Assembly (NCBI RefSeq): GCF_014397785.1
Contig: NZ_VZQQ01000002.1
Span: forward strand, 186,001-250,000
Origin: Paraburkholderia podalyriae
Lineage (GTDB): Bacteria; Pseudomonadota; Gammaproteobacteria; Burkholderiales; Burkholderiaceae
Reading direction: 5' to 3'
Length of the DNA stretch: 64,000 nt
The notes under the pieces are model-generated. The model ran no database searches. It saw only the letters and a list, made by a program, of their open reading frames with translations, and was not told where the DNA came from. This document shows, one piece after another, positions 37,221-46,798 of the stretch. Position 1 is the stretch's first letter, and every line of letters starts with the position of its first letter. The translations under genes were made by a program, and so were the position numbers.

Positions 37221-37478
37221 ATGAGCAACATCCAGCTTGATATCGAATGGACCGAAGCAGCATCACGCAAGATCGAAAAACTGATGCCGCGTGGTGGTCA
37301 GGAAGCGTACCTCGCGTTGCCGCCCGTCGAATGCCTGCCGATGGAAGGCGACGTGCTGTTTCTCGGCCCGGCTGACAAGCAGCAGCCGTTCATCGTCGCG
37401 GAGCGCCAGTATCACCATGACGGCGACGCCGACTGGACCATCATCCTGATTCTCGATGTCCCGCAAGCGACCCACTGA
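37221..37478 (+). CDS. Small conserved hypothetical protein
   Basis: 85 residues, cytoplasmic. Starts MSNIQLDIEWTEAASRKIEK, then QEAYLALPPVECLPMEGDVL, ends WTIILILDVPQATH. GGAGG six bases before the ATG makes the start firm. Alternating hydrophobic strands suggest a small beta-rich fold. I do not recognise the family. Confidence 0.65.
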   Translation: MSNIQLDIEWTEAASRKIEKLMPRGGQEAYLALPPVECLPMEGDVLFLGPADKQQPFIVAERQYHHDGDADWTIILILDVPQATH

Positions 37479-37558
37479 TCGCTGACGGCGCGCCGGCAAC
37501 CCGCGGGCCGCCGCACCTCGTCAGCGTGTCCGCGCGCTCCTGGCGCCCGCGCCCGAAC

Positions 37559-37849
37559 TCAGGCGATCTTCGACACCACGCGAATCTCCGCGTGCTCGAT
37601 CCAGTCCGCGGCGGCCTTCTTATAAGCCTGGATATGCTCGGATTTCGCATGCGCCGCGAGCGCATCCTGGCTTTCCCAACGCTCGACGAACACGAACCGG
37701 CGCGGCTCCTGCACGTCGCGGTGCAGGTCGTACTGCAGCACACCTTGTTCGTTGCGCGTCGGTCCGACGATGCCTTCGAGCGCCTCGCGCAACAACTCCT
37801 CATGTCCCGGCTTCGCCACCGAAATTGCGACCACCGCGATTTCCGCCAT
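37559..37849 (-). CDS. ABM-domain (antibiotic biosynthesis monooxygenase-like) protein
   Basis: 96 residues. A ferredoxin-like ABM fold: VVAISVAKPGHEELLREALE, QGVLQYDLHRDVQEPRRFVF, VERWESQDALAAHAKSEHIQ. Family members act as quinol monooxygenases or unknown small-molecule enzymes without cofactor. GGAG lies seven bases before the ATG at 37849, which decides against the longer frames. It converges on the small hypothetical gene at 37221-37478. Confidence 0.85.
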   Translation of the reverse strand: MAEIAVVAISVAKPGHEELLREALEGIVGPTRNEQGVLQYDLHRDVQEPRRFVFVERWESQDALAAHAKSEHIQAYKKAAADWIEHAEIRVVSKIA

Positions 37850-38339
37850 GCCTGATCTCCTGTTTTTGCGAAAATCAGCAGCATACCCGCGGATCGCTGG
37901 ACCTGCCGGCGAGCCCGCCGGCCAGCATCGCGACGCACGAATCCCGCCTGCGCCCGCCATGCCGCATCGGCGCCTGGAGTTTGGCGGGCGACCGCTGGGC
38001 GCCCTGCTACGCTCGGCTTGGTACGGCGACTCATTGCGATTGAGAATCGGTTTCGCGCGTGGCAAGCGCGCGAAACGCTCCGGCGCATTTCCGCAACGCG
38101 TTGCCGCACGGTTGCAGCGAGCCGGTTTGCGGACCATTGTGTTTGTGATAACCCGCACATTGTGGCGCGCTGCAAACTGCTAGACTGATTTTGACCGATT
38201 CGCCGGAGTCCAGCGTGGCGGGTACCGCCCTCCGTGTTCGCGGGACGCATTCGTTGCGTCCCCTCGACACTTCGGGTGTGCGAGCGCTGCGCGCCGAATG
38301 GGTGTGCGTGCCCCTTCACCCCCTTGCCGCAAGAATCCC
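37850..38339. other. Divergent intergenic region between the ABM gene and the EAL gene
   Basis: 490 bases with no supported gene. An inverted GCGCGTGGCAAGCGCGCG-like element occurs near 38055-38075 and a TAGACT near 38182 could be a -10 element, but neither is strong. Confidence 0.3.
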
Positions 38340-39659
38340 ATGTCAGCTCTCATGCCCGCTTCCATGCCATCCGTCAGCGAATTGACCGTGAGCGGCCTGC
38401 TCCCGCACCTGGTCCGCGGCGAATCAGGCTGGACCGCGACCTGGCGCGCGTTGACGTTGCACAGCGCGTTCCAGCCGGTGCTGTCGGTCACGCATCAGTG
38501 CGTGGTCGGCTACGAGGGGCTGTTGCGCGCGTTCGATCCGGTCGGCCTGCCCGTGTCGCCCGAAGTGCTGTTCTCCGGCACGCGCTCGGCCGCCGAAGCG
38601 CGCGAGCTCGACCGCATCGCCCGTTGCCTGCATGTCGCGAATTTCATGGAGCAAGGCATCAGCACCGGGTGGCTGTTTCTCAACACGCGCCCGCAAGTGT
38701 TCGAAACCGGCTGGCCGCAGCGTGCGTTCATCGACGAACTGTCCGCGCATTTCGGGCTGCCGCAGGAGCGCATCGTGATCGAAGTGCTCGAGCAGCCCGC
38801 CGACGATGAATCCGCCGTCGCGAGCATGCTCGCCGCGTCACAGCCGCGCGACTTCCTGATCGCGATCGACGACTTCGGCACCGGCTTCTCGAACTTCGAC
38901 CGCGTGTGGCGCTTCCGCCCCGACATCGTCAAGCTCGACCGCTCGCTCGTCGCGCGCGCGAGCAAGCGCGAGGGCGACGAATCGATGATCGGCCATCTGA
39001 TCGCGATGCTGCATCAGTCGGGCACGCTCGTGCTCGCCGAAGGCGTCGAAACCGACGAAGAGCTGATGATGCTGATGGAGGCCGACGTCGATTTCGTGCA
39101 GGGCTTCTGGTTCGGTCAGCCGAAGAGCAGCGTGCAAGCCGCCTGCACGAATGTGCCGGGCCTCGTCGGGTCGATCTGGGACAAGTTCGCCGACTACGAG
39201 CGCGCGCACGCCGGCCACCAGCGGCTCGGTTTGGAGGGCTTCGCTGAAGCGGTGCTCGCCGCCGCCGACATCTGCAAGGCGACCGGCGACCTCGAACAGG
39301 CTGCGCAAAAGGTCTGGCACCTGCCCGAAGCGCGCCGCGTGTTTCTGACGGACGATCAGGGCGAGCAGACCCAGCCCTCGGTGACGGCGGCAACCGTGCC
39401 CCCTCCACCGAAGCGGCTCGCGCCGCTCTATACGGAGACGCGCAGCAACTGGTCGCGTCGTGCGTATTTCCGGCACGCGCTCGCGGCGCCGGGCCGCGTC
39501 GCGATGATGGGACCGCACTACTCGCTCGCCGATGGCCAGGACTGCTACACCGCCGCGATCGCGTTCGAGCGCGACGGCACGCACGTGCTGTGCGTCGACT
39601 TCGTGCCGGAGGCCTCGCCGCCGGATGCGCGCACCGGCAGACGCGGCGCCAAGCGATAG
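38340..39659 (+). CDS. EAL-domain protein with a C-terminal sensory domain
   Basis: 439 residues from ATG 38340 (ATG 38298 also possible; no ribosome site decides). The EAL domain spans about 35-290: QCVVGYEGLLRAFDP (EGL in place of EAL), LFLNTRPQVF, IVIEVLEQPADDES, AIDDFGTGFSNFDRVW, DIVKLDRSLV, LVLAEGVETDEE and QGFWFGQP. Most metal and substrate residues of c-di-GMP phosphodiesterases look conserved. The C-terminal part, with SNWSRRAYFRHALAAPGRVA and GQDCYTAAIAFERDG, resembles the PAS/Cache-like domain found after EAL in YkuI-type proteins. There is no signal peptide, so it should be cytoplasmic. Confidence 0.85.
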   Translation: MSALMPASMPSVSELTVSGLLPHLVRGESGWTATWRALTLHSAFQPVLSVTHQCVVGYEGLLRAFDPVGLPVSPEVLFSGTRSAAEARELDRIARCLHVANFMEQGISTGWLFLNTRPQVFETGWPQRAFIDELSAHFGLPQERIVIEVLEQPADDESAVASMLAASQPRDFLIAIDDFGTGFSNFDRVWRFRPDIVKLDRSLVARASKREGDESMIGHLIAMLHQSGTLVLAEGVETDEELMMLMEADVDFVQGFWFGQPKSSVQAACTNVPGLVGSIWDKFADYERAHAGHQRLGLEGFAEAVLAAADICKATGDLEQAAQKVWHLPEARRVFLTDDQGEQTQPSVTAATVPPPPKRLAPLYTETRSNWSRRAYFRHALAAPGRVAMMGPHYSLADGQDCYTAAIAFERDGTHVLCVDFVPEASPPDARTGRRGAKR

Positions 39660-39671
39660 CGGCCCGCGCCG

Positions 39672-40076
39672 CTAGTCGTGCACGCGGCCGCGCCCCGACT
39701 TGAGCTCGCCGCGCTTCGCCTTGCTGTCGAGCCGCCGAAGGTTCGACGCGCGTGTCGGCCGCGTCGCGACCCGCGGCTTGCGGGTCACGCTGACGCTTTC
39801 GATCAGCTCATCCAGCCGCGCGAGCGCCGCCGCTCGGTTCATCTCCTGGGTCCGATGCTCCTGCGCCTTGATGATCACGACGCCGTCGCGCGTGAGCCGG
39901 TGGTCGGACAGCGCGAGCAGACGCATCTTCAGCACTTCCGGCAGCGACGAAGCGCGCACGTCGAAACGCAGATGAATCGCGCTCGACACCTTGTTGACGT
40001 TCTGACCACCCGCCCCCTGCGCACGCACTGCGGTCAATTCGATTTCGTTGAGCGGGATCGGGTAGCGGGATGTCAT
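39672..40076 (-). CDS. arfB: Alternative ribosome-rescue factor ArfB
   Basis: 134 residues. The GGQ domain is clear: [20 protein letters not shown] with GGQ at 23-25. The C-terminus is basic and ends [16 protein letters not shown], the tail that enters the mRNA channel of stalled ribosomes. Hydrolyses peptidyl-tRNA on non-stop ribosomes as a backup to tmRNA. It converges with the EAL gene 12 bases away. Confidence 0.95.
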   Translation of the reverse strand: MTSRYPIPLNEIELTAVRAQGAGGQNVNKVSSAIHLRFDVRASSLPEVLKMRLLALSDHRLTRDGVVIIKAQEHRTQEMNRAAALARLDELIESVSVTRKPRVATRPTRASNLRRLDSKAKRGELKSGRGRVHD

Positions 40077-40262
40077 GGGTGGAAGGCGAGGAAGATGCGT
40101 CAGTGTACAAGCGCTCAGCGCGAGATGCCCGCTGGGTCGGCACGCTGCGCCGCGCCCGGCAACGCTCGGCGCCGCCGCTTCGCGAACGCTACGGAAAAAA
40201 CCATTTGCGTCGGCGCCACCGGTTCATCGATACTGGCACTTTCGCTTACGGCGTAAATTCAT

Positions 40263-40904
40263 ATGAAAATCCGTCCCGGTTTCGTGCTCGAACTGGCCGT
40301 CAACTTTCTGCTGCCGTGGCTTGCCTACCGGCTCGCGTTACCGCGTGTCGGCGAAACCGGCGCGCTGATCGCGTCCGCCGTGCCGCCGGTGGTGTGGAGC
40401 GCAATCGAGCTCGCCCGCTTCCGGCGCGTCGATGCGCTCAGCGTCATGGTGGTAGTGGGCATCGTGCTGTCGGTCGCGGCCATGGCGCTCGGCGGCAGTC
40501 CGCGCATGCTGCTGTTGCGCGAGTCGCTCGTGTCCGGCGCGGTCGGCGTGGTGTTCCTGCTGTCGCTGCCGATGCGTCGTCCGCTGATCTTCTACCTCGC
40601 GCACGCAACGGTCGCGCGCGAAATGGAAGGCGGCGCCGCGCATTTCGAGGCGCTGTGGCGCGAACGCCCGGGTCTGCCCACCGCGATGCGAACGATGACG
40701 CTCGTGTGGGGCGTCGGCCTGAGCGCCGAAACCGCGCTGCGCGCATGGATGGCGCTGACGTGGCCGATCGAACGCTTCCTCGTCGTGTCGCCCTTTATCG
40801 GCTACGGCATTTACGCGGGACTCGCGCTGTGGACGCTGTGGTATCGCAAGACGATGCGCAGCCGCGTCGACGCCGTCGAGCGGGCGAGCGGCATCGCCGG
40901 TTGA
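40263..40904 (+). CDS. VC0807-family membrane protein
   Basis: 213 residues with about six hydrophobic helices, among them LELAVNFLLPWLAYRLAL and VDALSVMVVVGIVLSVAAMA. A conserved middle segment, LPMRRPLIFYLAHATVAREM, matches the VC0807-like family, which has no established function. The start follows an A/T-rich stretch without a clear ribosome site. Convergent with recD. Confidence 0.8.
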   Translation: MKIRPGFVLELAVNFLLPWLAYRLALPRVGETGALIASAVPPVVWSAIELARFRRVDALSVMVVVGIVLSVAAMALGGSPRMLLLRESLVSGAVGVVFLLSLPMRRPLIFYLAHATVAREMEGGAAHFEALWRERPGLPTAMRTMTLVWGVGLSAETALRAWMALTWPIERFLVVSPFIGYGIYAGLALWTLWYRKTMRSRVDAVERASGIAG

Positions 40905-40958
40905 GCGCCGCTCGCGCAACCAGCCCCCACTCCGGCTATGCTGCCCGCTGTCGCGCGA

Positions 40959-43082
40959 TCAACGCGACGCATCCGCAATCCGCGCGGCCAGTCCCGAATC
41001 ACGCTGCGACGGCGTCGCGATTGCCTGCGCGAGCACGGCCCGCGCGCCGATCACCTCGACGCGTTCGCGCGCGCGAGTAATCGCCGTGTATACGAGTTCA
41101 CGCGACAAGACCCGGCTAAACGCCGACGGCAGCACCAGCACTGCGTGCTCGAACTCCGAACCTTGCGACTTGTGGACCGTCAGCGCGAACGCCGTGTCGT
41201 GCGGCGGCAGCGCGGCCGGCGACACCGCGCGCACACCGCCGTCGCCGGTGCAGAAGTAGACGCGCAGCGCGCCGCCCGCGCCCGGCAACGCAATGCCGAT
41301 GTCACCGTTAAACAAACCCAGCGCGTAATCGTTGCGCGTGACCATCACCGGACGTCCGGCAAACCACTGCGCGCCGACCGCGAGCGTGACGCCCGCGGCG
41401 CGGCGCACCTGAGCCGCCATCGCGGCGTTCACCTGATCGACGCCGCGAGGTCCGAGCCGCGTCGCACACAGGATGCGAAAGCGATTTAGCGCGTCGAAAA
41501 GCGGCAATGGATCGGGCGTATCGACGGCGAGCGTCGCGGCAAGCGCGTCGGCGTACGACGCGAAGCCAGCGGCAAGTCTTGCGATGGTTCGCTCGGCCAG
41601 CGTCGTGTGCGCGTCCTCGTGCAGCGCCGCGGGACAGACTTCGGTCGGGTCGATCCGCAATACGTCGAGCGCCGCGCTCGGTGAGCCGTTGCGAATCGCG
41701 ACCGACAAACGGCCGATCGGCGACTCGAGGCCGAACCGGTAGTTGCGCTCGAGCCAGACGACGCAGTCCGCTAGCGGATTACGTTCGTTTGCCGATCGCA
41801 CATCGCGATGCGCCCGCTCGCCGGTGGCCGCTGTCGCGCCGCTGTCGAACAGATCGCCCGATGGAGATGGAGGTGGCTCGAATGTCTGCAGCGCGTCGGA
41901 CGGCACAAAAAAATCGTCCGACGGCGCTTGTTCGACGTCACCCGACGCGCGCGGCAAAGCGCACGCGAGCCGCGCCTCGTCGATGTCGAGCGCCTGCGCG
42001 ACCCGCCGCAATCCGCTCGCGCTCAGCGCCGGCCGCGCGCTGAGCTCGGCAAACACCGCGCCGGCCTCGACCGCGGCGAGCTGATCCTTGTCGCCGAGCA
42101 TCACGAGCCGCGTTTGCGGCGCGATCGCGTCGAGCAGATGGGTCGCCATCGCGACGTCGATCATCGACGCCTCGTCGATCACGACCACGTCATACGGCAA
42201 CGGATTGTCGCGATGACGCCGGAAGCGCCCGCCCGGCCCCGATCCCAGCAAGCGATGCAGCGTGTACGACGTCTGCGGCAAACGCGCGGCGAGTTCGGGC
42301 GGCAGATCGCCCGCGCGCGCGAGCAACGCTTCCTGCATCCGTTGCGCCGCCTTGCCGGTCGGCGCCGCGAGCGCAATGCGCAGATCGGCGCGCGCATCGA
42401 GCAGGCACGCGAGCACGCCGACCACGGTCGTGGTCTTGCCGGTGCCCGGCCCGCCGCTCACGATCGTGAGCCGCCCCGACAGTGCCATCACGGCCGCGAC
42501 GCGCTGCCAGTCGACATCGTCGTCTCGCGGCGGCCCGAAGTAGCGCAGCAGACGTTCGCGCAAAGCGGCGGGGGCGGTGTCGACGTCGGCCTTCGCGGTG
42601 TTCGCCTCACCCGTCGCATGCGCGACCAGTGCATGCGCCAGACGCCGCTCGTAGTCGTAGTAGCGCGCGAGGTAGAGACGCCCCTGCGCGTCGATCACGA
42701 GCGGCCTCAATGCCGCCGCGGCCACCGCGGCCACCGCGCCCGCCGCGTTTGCCGCGTTTGCCGCGCCGTCGCTTGCCATGCCGCTCGCGATGAGCGCCGC
42801 GCGCACTTCGGCGCTCGACGCATCGAAGCGGCGCGCGAGCGTCGCGAGCGGCACGCACACGTGCCCTTCGGCGGTCGCGCGACTCGCCGCGAACGCGGCC
42901 CGCGCGGCCCACTTCACCACCTCGGTCGATGCGCCACCGCGCCGCGCGAGCATGCCGATGCGGCGCGCGAACCCTTCAGCGAGCGCGATGCTGAAATCGG
43001 CCGGCGCGGGCAGATTGACGCCGAGGTCTTCAAGCGCGAGCGACGTGGCCGCGCGCTGATCCAGCGTGCCGGGCGTGCTCAT
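40959..43082 (-). CDS. recD: Exodeoxyribonuclease V subunit alpha, RecD
   Basis: 707 residues. 5'-3' helicase motor of RecBCD. Walker A VSGGPGTGKTTTVVGVLA at about 205, Walker B VVIDEASMIDVAMATHLLD, motifs near the end TVHKSQGSEFEHAVLVLP and LVYTAITRARERVEVIG. The N-terminal domain that contacts RecB/RecC includes an alanine-rich insert (about 105-125) made by short tandem repeats. ATG overlaps the recB stop by four bases (ATGA). Last gene of recC-recB-recD. Confidence 0.96.
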   Translation of the reverse strand: MSTPGTLDQRAATSLALEDLGVNLPAPADFSIALAEGFARRIGMLARRGGASTEVVKWAARAAFAASRATAEGHVCVPLATLARRFDASSAEVRAALIASGMASDGAANAANAAGAVAAVAAAALRPLVIDAQGRLYLARYYDYERRLAHALVAHATGEANTAKADVDTAPAALRERLLRYFGPPRDDDVDWQRVAAVMALSGRLTIVSGGPGTGKTTTVVGVLACLLDARADLRIALAAPTGKAAQRMQEALLARAGDLPPELAARLPQTSYTLHRLLGSGPGGRFRRHRDNPLPYDVVVIDEASMIDVAMATHLLDAIAPQTRLVMLGDKDQLAAVEAGAVFAELSARPALSASGLRRVAQALDIDEARLACALPRASGDVEQAPSDDFFVPSDALQTFEPPPSPSGDLFDSGATAATGERAHRDVRSANERNPLADCVVWLERNYRFGLESPIGRLSVAIRNGSPSAALDVLRIDPTEVCPAALHEDAHTTLAERTIARLAAGFASYADALAATLAVDTPDPLPLFDALNRFRILCATRLGPRGVDQVNAAMAAQVRRAAGVTLAVGAQWFAGRPVMVTRNDYALGLFNGDIGIALPGAGGALRVYFCTGDGGVRAVSPAALPPHDTAFALTVHKSQGSEFEHAVLVLPSAFSRVLSRELVYTAITRARERVEVIGARAVLAQAIATPSQRDSGLAARIADASR
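42712..42764. repeat. Short tandem repeats inside recD
   Basis: Runs of GCCRCCGCG and GCCGCGTTT units (9 bases) encode the Ala-rich segment AAVAAVAGAANAANAAG-like of RecD. The units keep the frame. Confidence 0.6.
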
Positions 43083-46000
43083 GCGCCACCTCCGATCATC
43101 GCCGCGTCGAGCAGCGCCACGAGTTCGAACGGCGCGCGCCGCCTATGCACGCCCGCGGCAGCGTCGGCATCGCGCCAGTCGGGCCGCACGCCTCGCACGA
43201 ACAGATACAGATAGCCGCCGATATGCGTGTCGTACGCATAGTCGCGCACGCGCGTCTTCAGGTAGCGATGCAGCGCGACGGTATAAAGCAGCGCCTGCAG
43301 GTGATACGCGTGACTTGCCATCGCCGCTTCGAGCGGCGCGGCCGCGTAGTCGGCGGCAGTGTCGCCGAGATGGTTCGATTTCCAGTCGACGATCCAGAAG
43401 CGGCCGTCGTGCTCGACGATCATGTCGATAAATCCTTTGACGAACCCGCGCAGCATGCCAGGCTCCAGCGCGACGTCGGGGTAGCCGGATTCGCTCAGCA
43501 GCTCGCGCAACGCCGGAAAATCGAGCGACGGCGCCGCGAACAGAAACTCGAACTCGTTCAGGCGCCGACGCGGATCGAGCCGCGCGAGGGTCATGCCCGG
43601 CACGAGTTCCGTCGAGACGACGTCGGCGATCAGCCGATGCATCATCGCGGGCAAACGCGCGGCGAGTTCTGGCGCGGCCGGGGCCGGACGCTCGCGCAGC
43701 GCGCCGCGGATCGCCTCGGGCCACGTGCGCGCGTCGGTGAAATCGGCGAGTTCGAACATCCGATGCAGGCAATCGCCGGCCGCCGCGCCGCGCGGAAACT
43801 CGAGGATGTCGTCGTCGGCATGCGCGTGGAGGTTCGCCACGCCGGGCGGCGCGAGCGGCGGCGCGGACTCGAGCGCATCGGCGATTTCATCGTGATCGGG
43901 GCGCACATCGTCCTGCGGCGCGTGCGCGTGCGCCTCCCCGCTCCTGCCGCCGGCCGCGATCAGGCCGCTGAAACTCGCGATGCGCCACTGATCGCGCAAC
44001 AGCCGCCGATTCGTGCGCGCGTACAGATGCGCGCCCTGATCCCGCAGACTTTCCAGCGGCACGCGGCGCGTCACTTGGGGCAGCGCCCGCAACGTAACCG
44101 GTCCACCCGCGAGCGCCTGCCAGCTCGCCGCGAGCGCGGCTTCGTCGGGCGGCTCGGCGAGCCATGTGTCGAACCGGTGGCCGCTGCCGCCGACGAGCCA
44201 GTTCAGCACGCTGCGACGCGACTCCTTCGTCGAGCGCGACGACAGATACGTGCCCGCGACCAGGTAGCAGCGATACACCGCGCGCGTGAGCGCCACATAG
44301 ACGAGTCGCGCGCGTTCCGCGGCCTGCTCGCGCACCGCGTAACGCGACGCGCGCTCGGCTTGCTCTTCATCGCAACCGTAGTGCAGCACCGCGTCGCCGC
44401 TGTCATCGTGATACTCGCGCGCGTCGGGCAAGCCCGACGATGGCGGCTCGCGCAAGCCGCCATCGTTCAGAAACGGACAGAACACGACTGCGTATTCGAG
44501 TCCCTTCGATTTATGGACGGTGACGATCTGCACGAGATTGCGATCCGACTCGAGCCGCAGTTGCGCCTCTTCACCGCCGCCCTGCTCGCGCTGCGCGGCG
44601 AGCCAGCGCAAGGTCGGCGCGATGCCGGGCTGGGTGGCCGCGCGCGCCTGCACGAGCTCGGCGAGATGATTGACGTTGGTCAGCCGACGCTCGCCGTCGA
44701 CACCCGCGACGAGCCGCTGCGCGAGGCGCAGCTCGCGCATCAGCGTGCGCCACATCACCGCGAAGCCGCGTTCGTGCCACAGCATCCGGTAGCGCGAAAA
44801 ACGCTCGACCCAGCCCATCGCGTCGGCGGGATCGAGCGCTGGCGTCGATTCATCGACGGCCACAGGCGCATCGGCGACCTGCGTGAGACGCCACAGCGCG
44901 GCGGCGTCGAGCCCAAGCCAGTCGGTCGCGAGCGCGGCGCGCAGGCGGCGCAGATCGCCGGGCGTGTCGATGGCGGCCAGCACGCGCTCGATCTGCTCGG
45001 CGTCGAGCGTCGCGAACACCGACGCCTGCGCAAGCTCCACGCTGCCTACGCCCCACGCCGCGAGCACGCGTTTGACGAGGCTACCCTGCTTGTGCGTCTG
45101 CACGAGCACGGCGATATCGCCCGGTGCGAGCGGCTTGTCGCCGATCGTCACCACGCCTTCACGCGCGCCACGCAACAACCGCACGATCTCGGCCGCGCAC
45201 GCTTCGCTCGCCGCGCGCTGCGCGTCGCGTTTGCTCAGCGTGGCCTCGCCTTGCGGCAACGTCCAGATGCGGAAATCGCCGCCGCTCGCGTCGGGATCGG
45301 CAAACGGCGCGCGGCGCCGCTCGCCGGCACGCACCGGCTGATAGTCGAGCCCGTCGAGCACGAACGCCTGGCGGTTCGCCTCGAAGATCCGGTTGCATGC
45401 GTCGACGATCGGCGCGGTCGAGCGCTGGTTGACCGCGAGCGTATAGCGCGCGGAGGCCGACTCGCGCGCCGCGAGATACGTGTGCAGATCCGCCGCGCGG
45501 AAACTGTAGATCGCCTGCTTCGGATCGCCGACGAGAAACAGCGGGCCGGCCGGCGCGAAGATGCGGCTGAAGATCGCGAATTGCAGCGGATCGGTGTCCT
45601 GGAACTCGTCGATCAGCGCGGCCGGATAGCGGCTGCGCAACGCATCGGCGAGCCAGGCATGCGCGGCCAGCGCGCGATACAGATTCGCGAGCAGATCGTC
45701 GAACGACACGACGCGGCGCGTGCGCTTGCGCGCCACCAACTCGGCCGGTGCGTAGCCGAGCCATGTCTGCACGAGCGCGAGCCAGCGCGCGCGCTGCGCG
45801 GCCTCGGCGGCGACCACGGCCGCAGCCAGCGCTTCGGCATGTTCGAAGAACGGATGCACGGGCGGCTCGAACTTGACCCTGGTCGCCTTCTTCAATGCCG
45901 AGGCCGTCAGCTTCAGCGCGGCGCGCGGCGGCGGCGCATGGCAGTCGCCGTGCGCGAAGTAGTCGGTCCACGCGGCGATCGCCGCGCTCACGTGATCGGG

Positions 46001-46798
46001 CTTGTGCGTGGTCTTGCTCAGCCGCTCCTGTGCCTCGGCCAGTAGCGCGACGATCGCGTCGCGTTCGGCCCGCCAGATCGCGCACACGACATCGAAGCCG
46101 GCCTGCGGATCGGCGCTTGCGCCGTCCGCGTCGACGCCGCCCCAGCGCAATTGCGCGAGCGGTTTTTTCAGGCGTCGCGCCAATTGCTCGTCGAGCGATG
46201 CGGGACCGGCCCGCCTCGCCACCAGCCACGCGGCGAACGCCGGATGCGCATGCGCGACCGGCTCGACCTGCTCGCGCCAGAAATCGGCGGCGAGTTCGAA
46301 ACGCAGTGCCGCGTCGTCGGCTTCCATCTCGAACGCAAACGGCATCGCGGCGGCGAACGGCGCTTCCTGCAACGCGCGCTGACAGAATGCGTGGATTGTG
46401 TGAATCGCGGCCTGATCGAACGTGCGCAGCGCGCGGCGCACGACTTTCAACGCGGCTTCGCGCTCGATGCCGTTCTCGGGCGCGAGCGTCGTTTCGAATA
46501 GCCGGCGGATGAACGGATCGTTGCCGTCGTCGTCCATCTCGATCGCGCGATGCAGTTCCGCGAGACGGCCGCGAATGCGCTCATGCAGCTCCGCGGTCGC
46601 GGCCTTCGTGAACGTAACGACGAGAATCTGATCCGCGTTCAGGTTCTTTTCGAGCAGCAGCCGCACGTACAGCGCGCAGATGTTCCACGTCTTGCCGGTG
46701 CCCGCCGACGCTTCGATCTGGTTCACACCGCCGAGCGGGCATGCGAACACGTCGAGTTCGTCGGCGACCAGACTTTGATGGCGCAGCGCGTCGCTCAT
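43079..46798 (-). CDS. recB: Exodeoxyribonuclease V subunit beta, RecB
   Basis: 1239 residues from ATG 46798; the frame is open far upstream, but that lies inside recC. UvrD-like 3'-5' helicase: Walker A IEASAGTGKTWNICALYVRL (29-48), TFTKAATAELHERIRGRL, Walker B LIDEFQDTDPLQFAIF, GDPKQAIYSFRAADL, TVHKSKGLEYAVVFCPF and LVYVALTRAVYRCYLV. The C-terminal nuclease has FIDMIVEHDGRFWIVDWKSN with the Asp and Lys of the catalytic site. Processes double-strand breaks and loads RecA. ATGA overlaps with both neighbours. Confidence 0.97.
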   Translation of the reverse strand: MSDALRHQSLVADELDVFACPLGGVNQIEASAGTGKTWNICALYVRLLLEKNLNADQILVVTFTKAATAELHERIRGRLAELHRAIEMDDDGNDPFIRRLFETTLAPENGIEREAALKVVRRALRTFDQAAIHTIHAFCQRALQEAPFAAAMPFAFEMEADDAALRFELAADFWREQVEPVAHAHPAFAAWLVARRAGPASLDEQLARRLKKPLAQLRWGGVDADGASADPQAGFDVVCAIWRAERDAIVALLAEAQERLSKTTHKPDHVSAAIAAWTDYFAHGDCHAPPPRAALKLTASALKKATRVKFEPPVHPFFEHAEALAAAVVAAEAAQRARWLALVQTWLGYAPAELVARKRTRRVVSFDDLLANLYRALAAHAWLADALRSRYPAALIDEFQDTDPLQFAIFSRIFAPAGPLFLVGDPKQAIYSFRAADLHTYLAARESASARYTLAVNQRSTAPIVDACNRIFEANRQAFVLDGLDYQPVRAGERRRAPFADPDASGGDFRIWTLPQGEATLSKRDAQRAASEACAAEIVRLLRGAREGVVTIGDKPLAPGDIAVLVQTHKQGSLVKRVLAAWGVGSVELAQASVFATLDAEQIERVLAAIDTPGDLRRLRAALATDWLGLDAAALWRLTQVADAPVAVDESTPALDPADAMGWVERFSRYRMLWHERGFAVMWRTLMRELRLAQRLVAGVDGERRLTNVNHLAELVQARAATQPGIAPTLRWLAAQREQGGGEEAQLRLESDRNLVQIVTVHKSKGLEYAVVFCPFLNDGGLREPPSSGLPDAREYHDDSGDAVLHYGCDEEQAERASRYAVREQAAERARLVYVALTRAVYRCYLVAGTYLSSRSTKESRRSVLNWLVGGSGHRFDTWLAEPPDEAALAASWQALAGGPVTLRALPQVTRRVPLESLRDQGAHLYARTNRRLLRDQWRIASFSGLIAAGGRSGEAHAHAPQDDVRPDHDEIADALESAPPLAPPGVANLHAHADDDILEFPRGAAAGDCLHRMFELADFTDARTWPEAIRGALRERPAPAAPELAARLPAMMHRLIADVVSTELVPGMTLARLDPRRRLNEFEFLFAAPSLDFPALRELLSESGYPDVALEPGMLRGFVKGFIDMIVEHDGRFWIVDWKSNHLGDTAADYAAAPLEAAMASHAYHLQALLYTVALHRYLKTRVRDYAYDTHIGGYLYLFVRGVRPDWRDADAAAGVHRRRAPFELVALLDAAMIGGGA

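Noticed and set aside
38030..38060. Fur-box-like sequence around GCGATTGAGAATCG
   Set aside because: Too few matches to the 19-base Fur consensus and no iron gene beside it.
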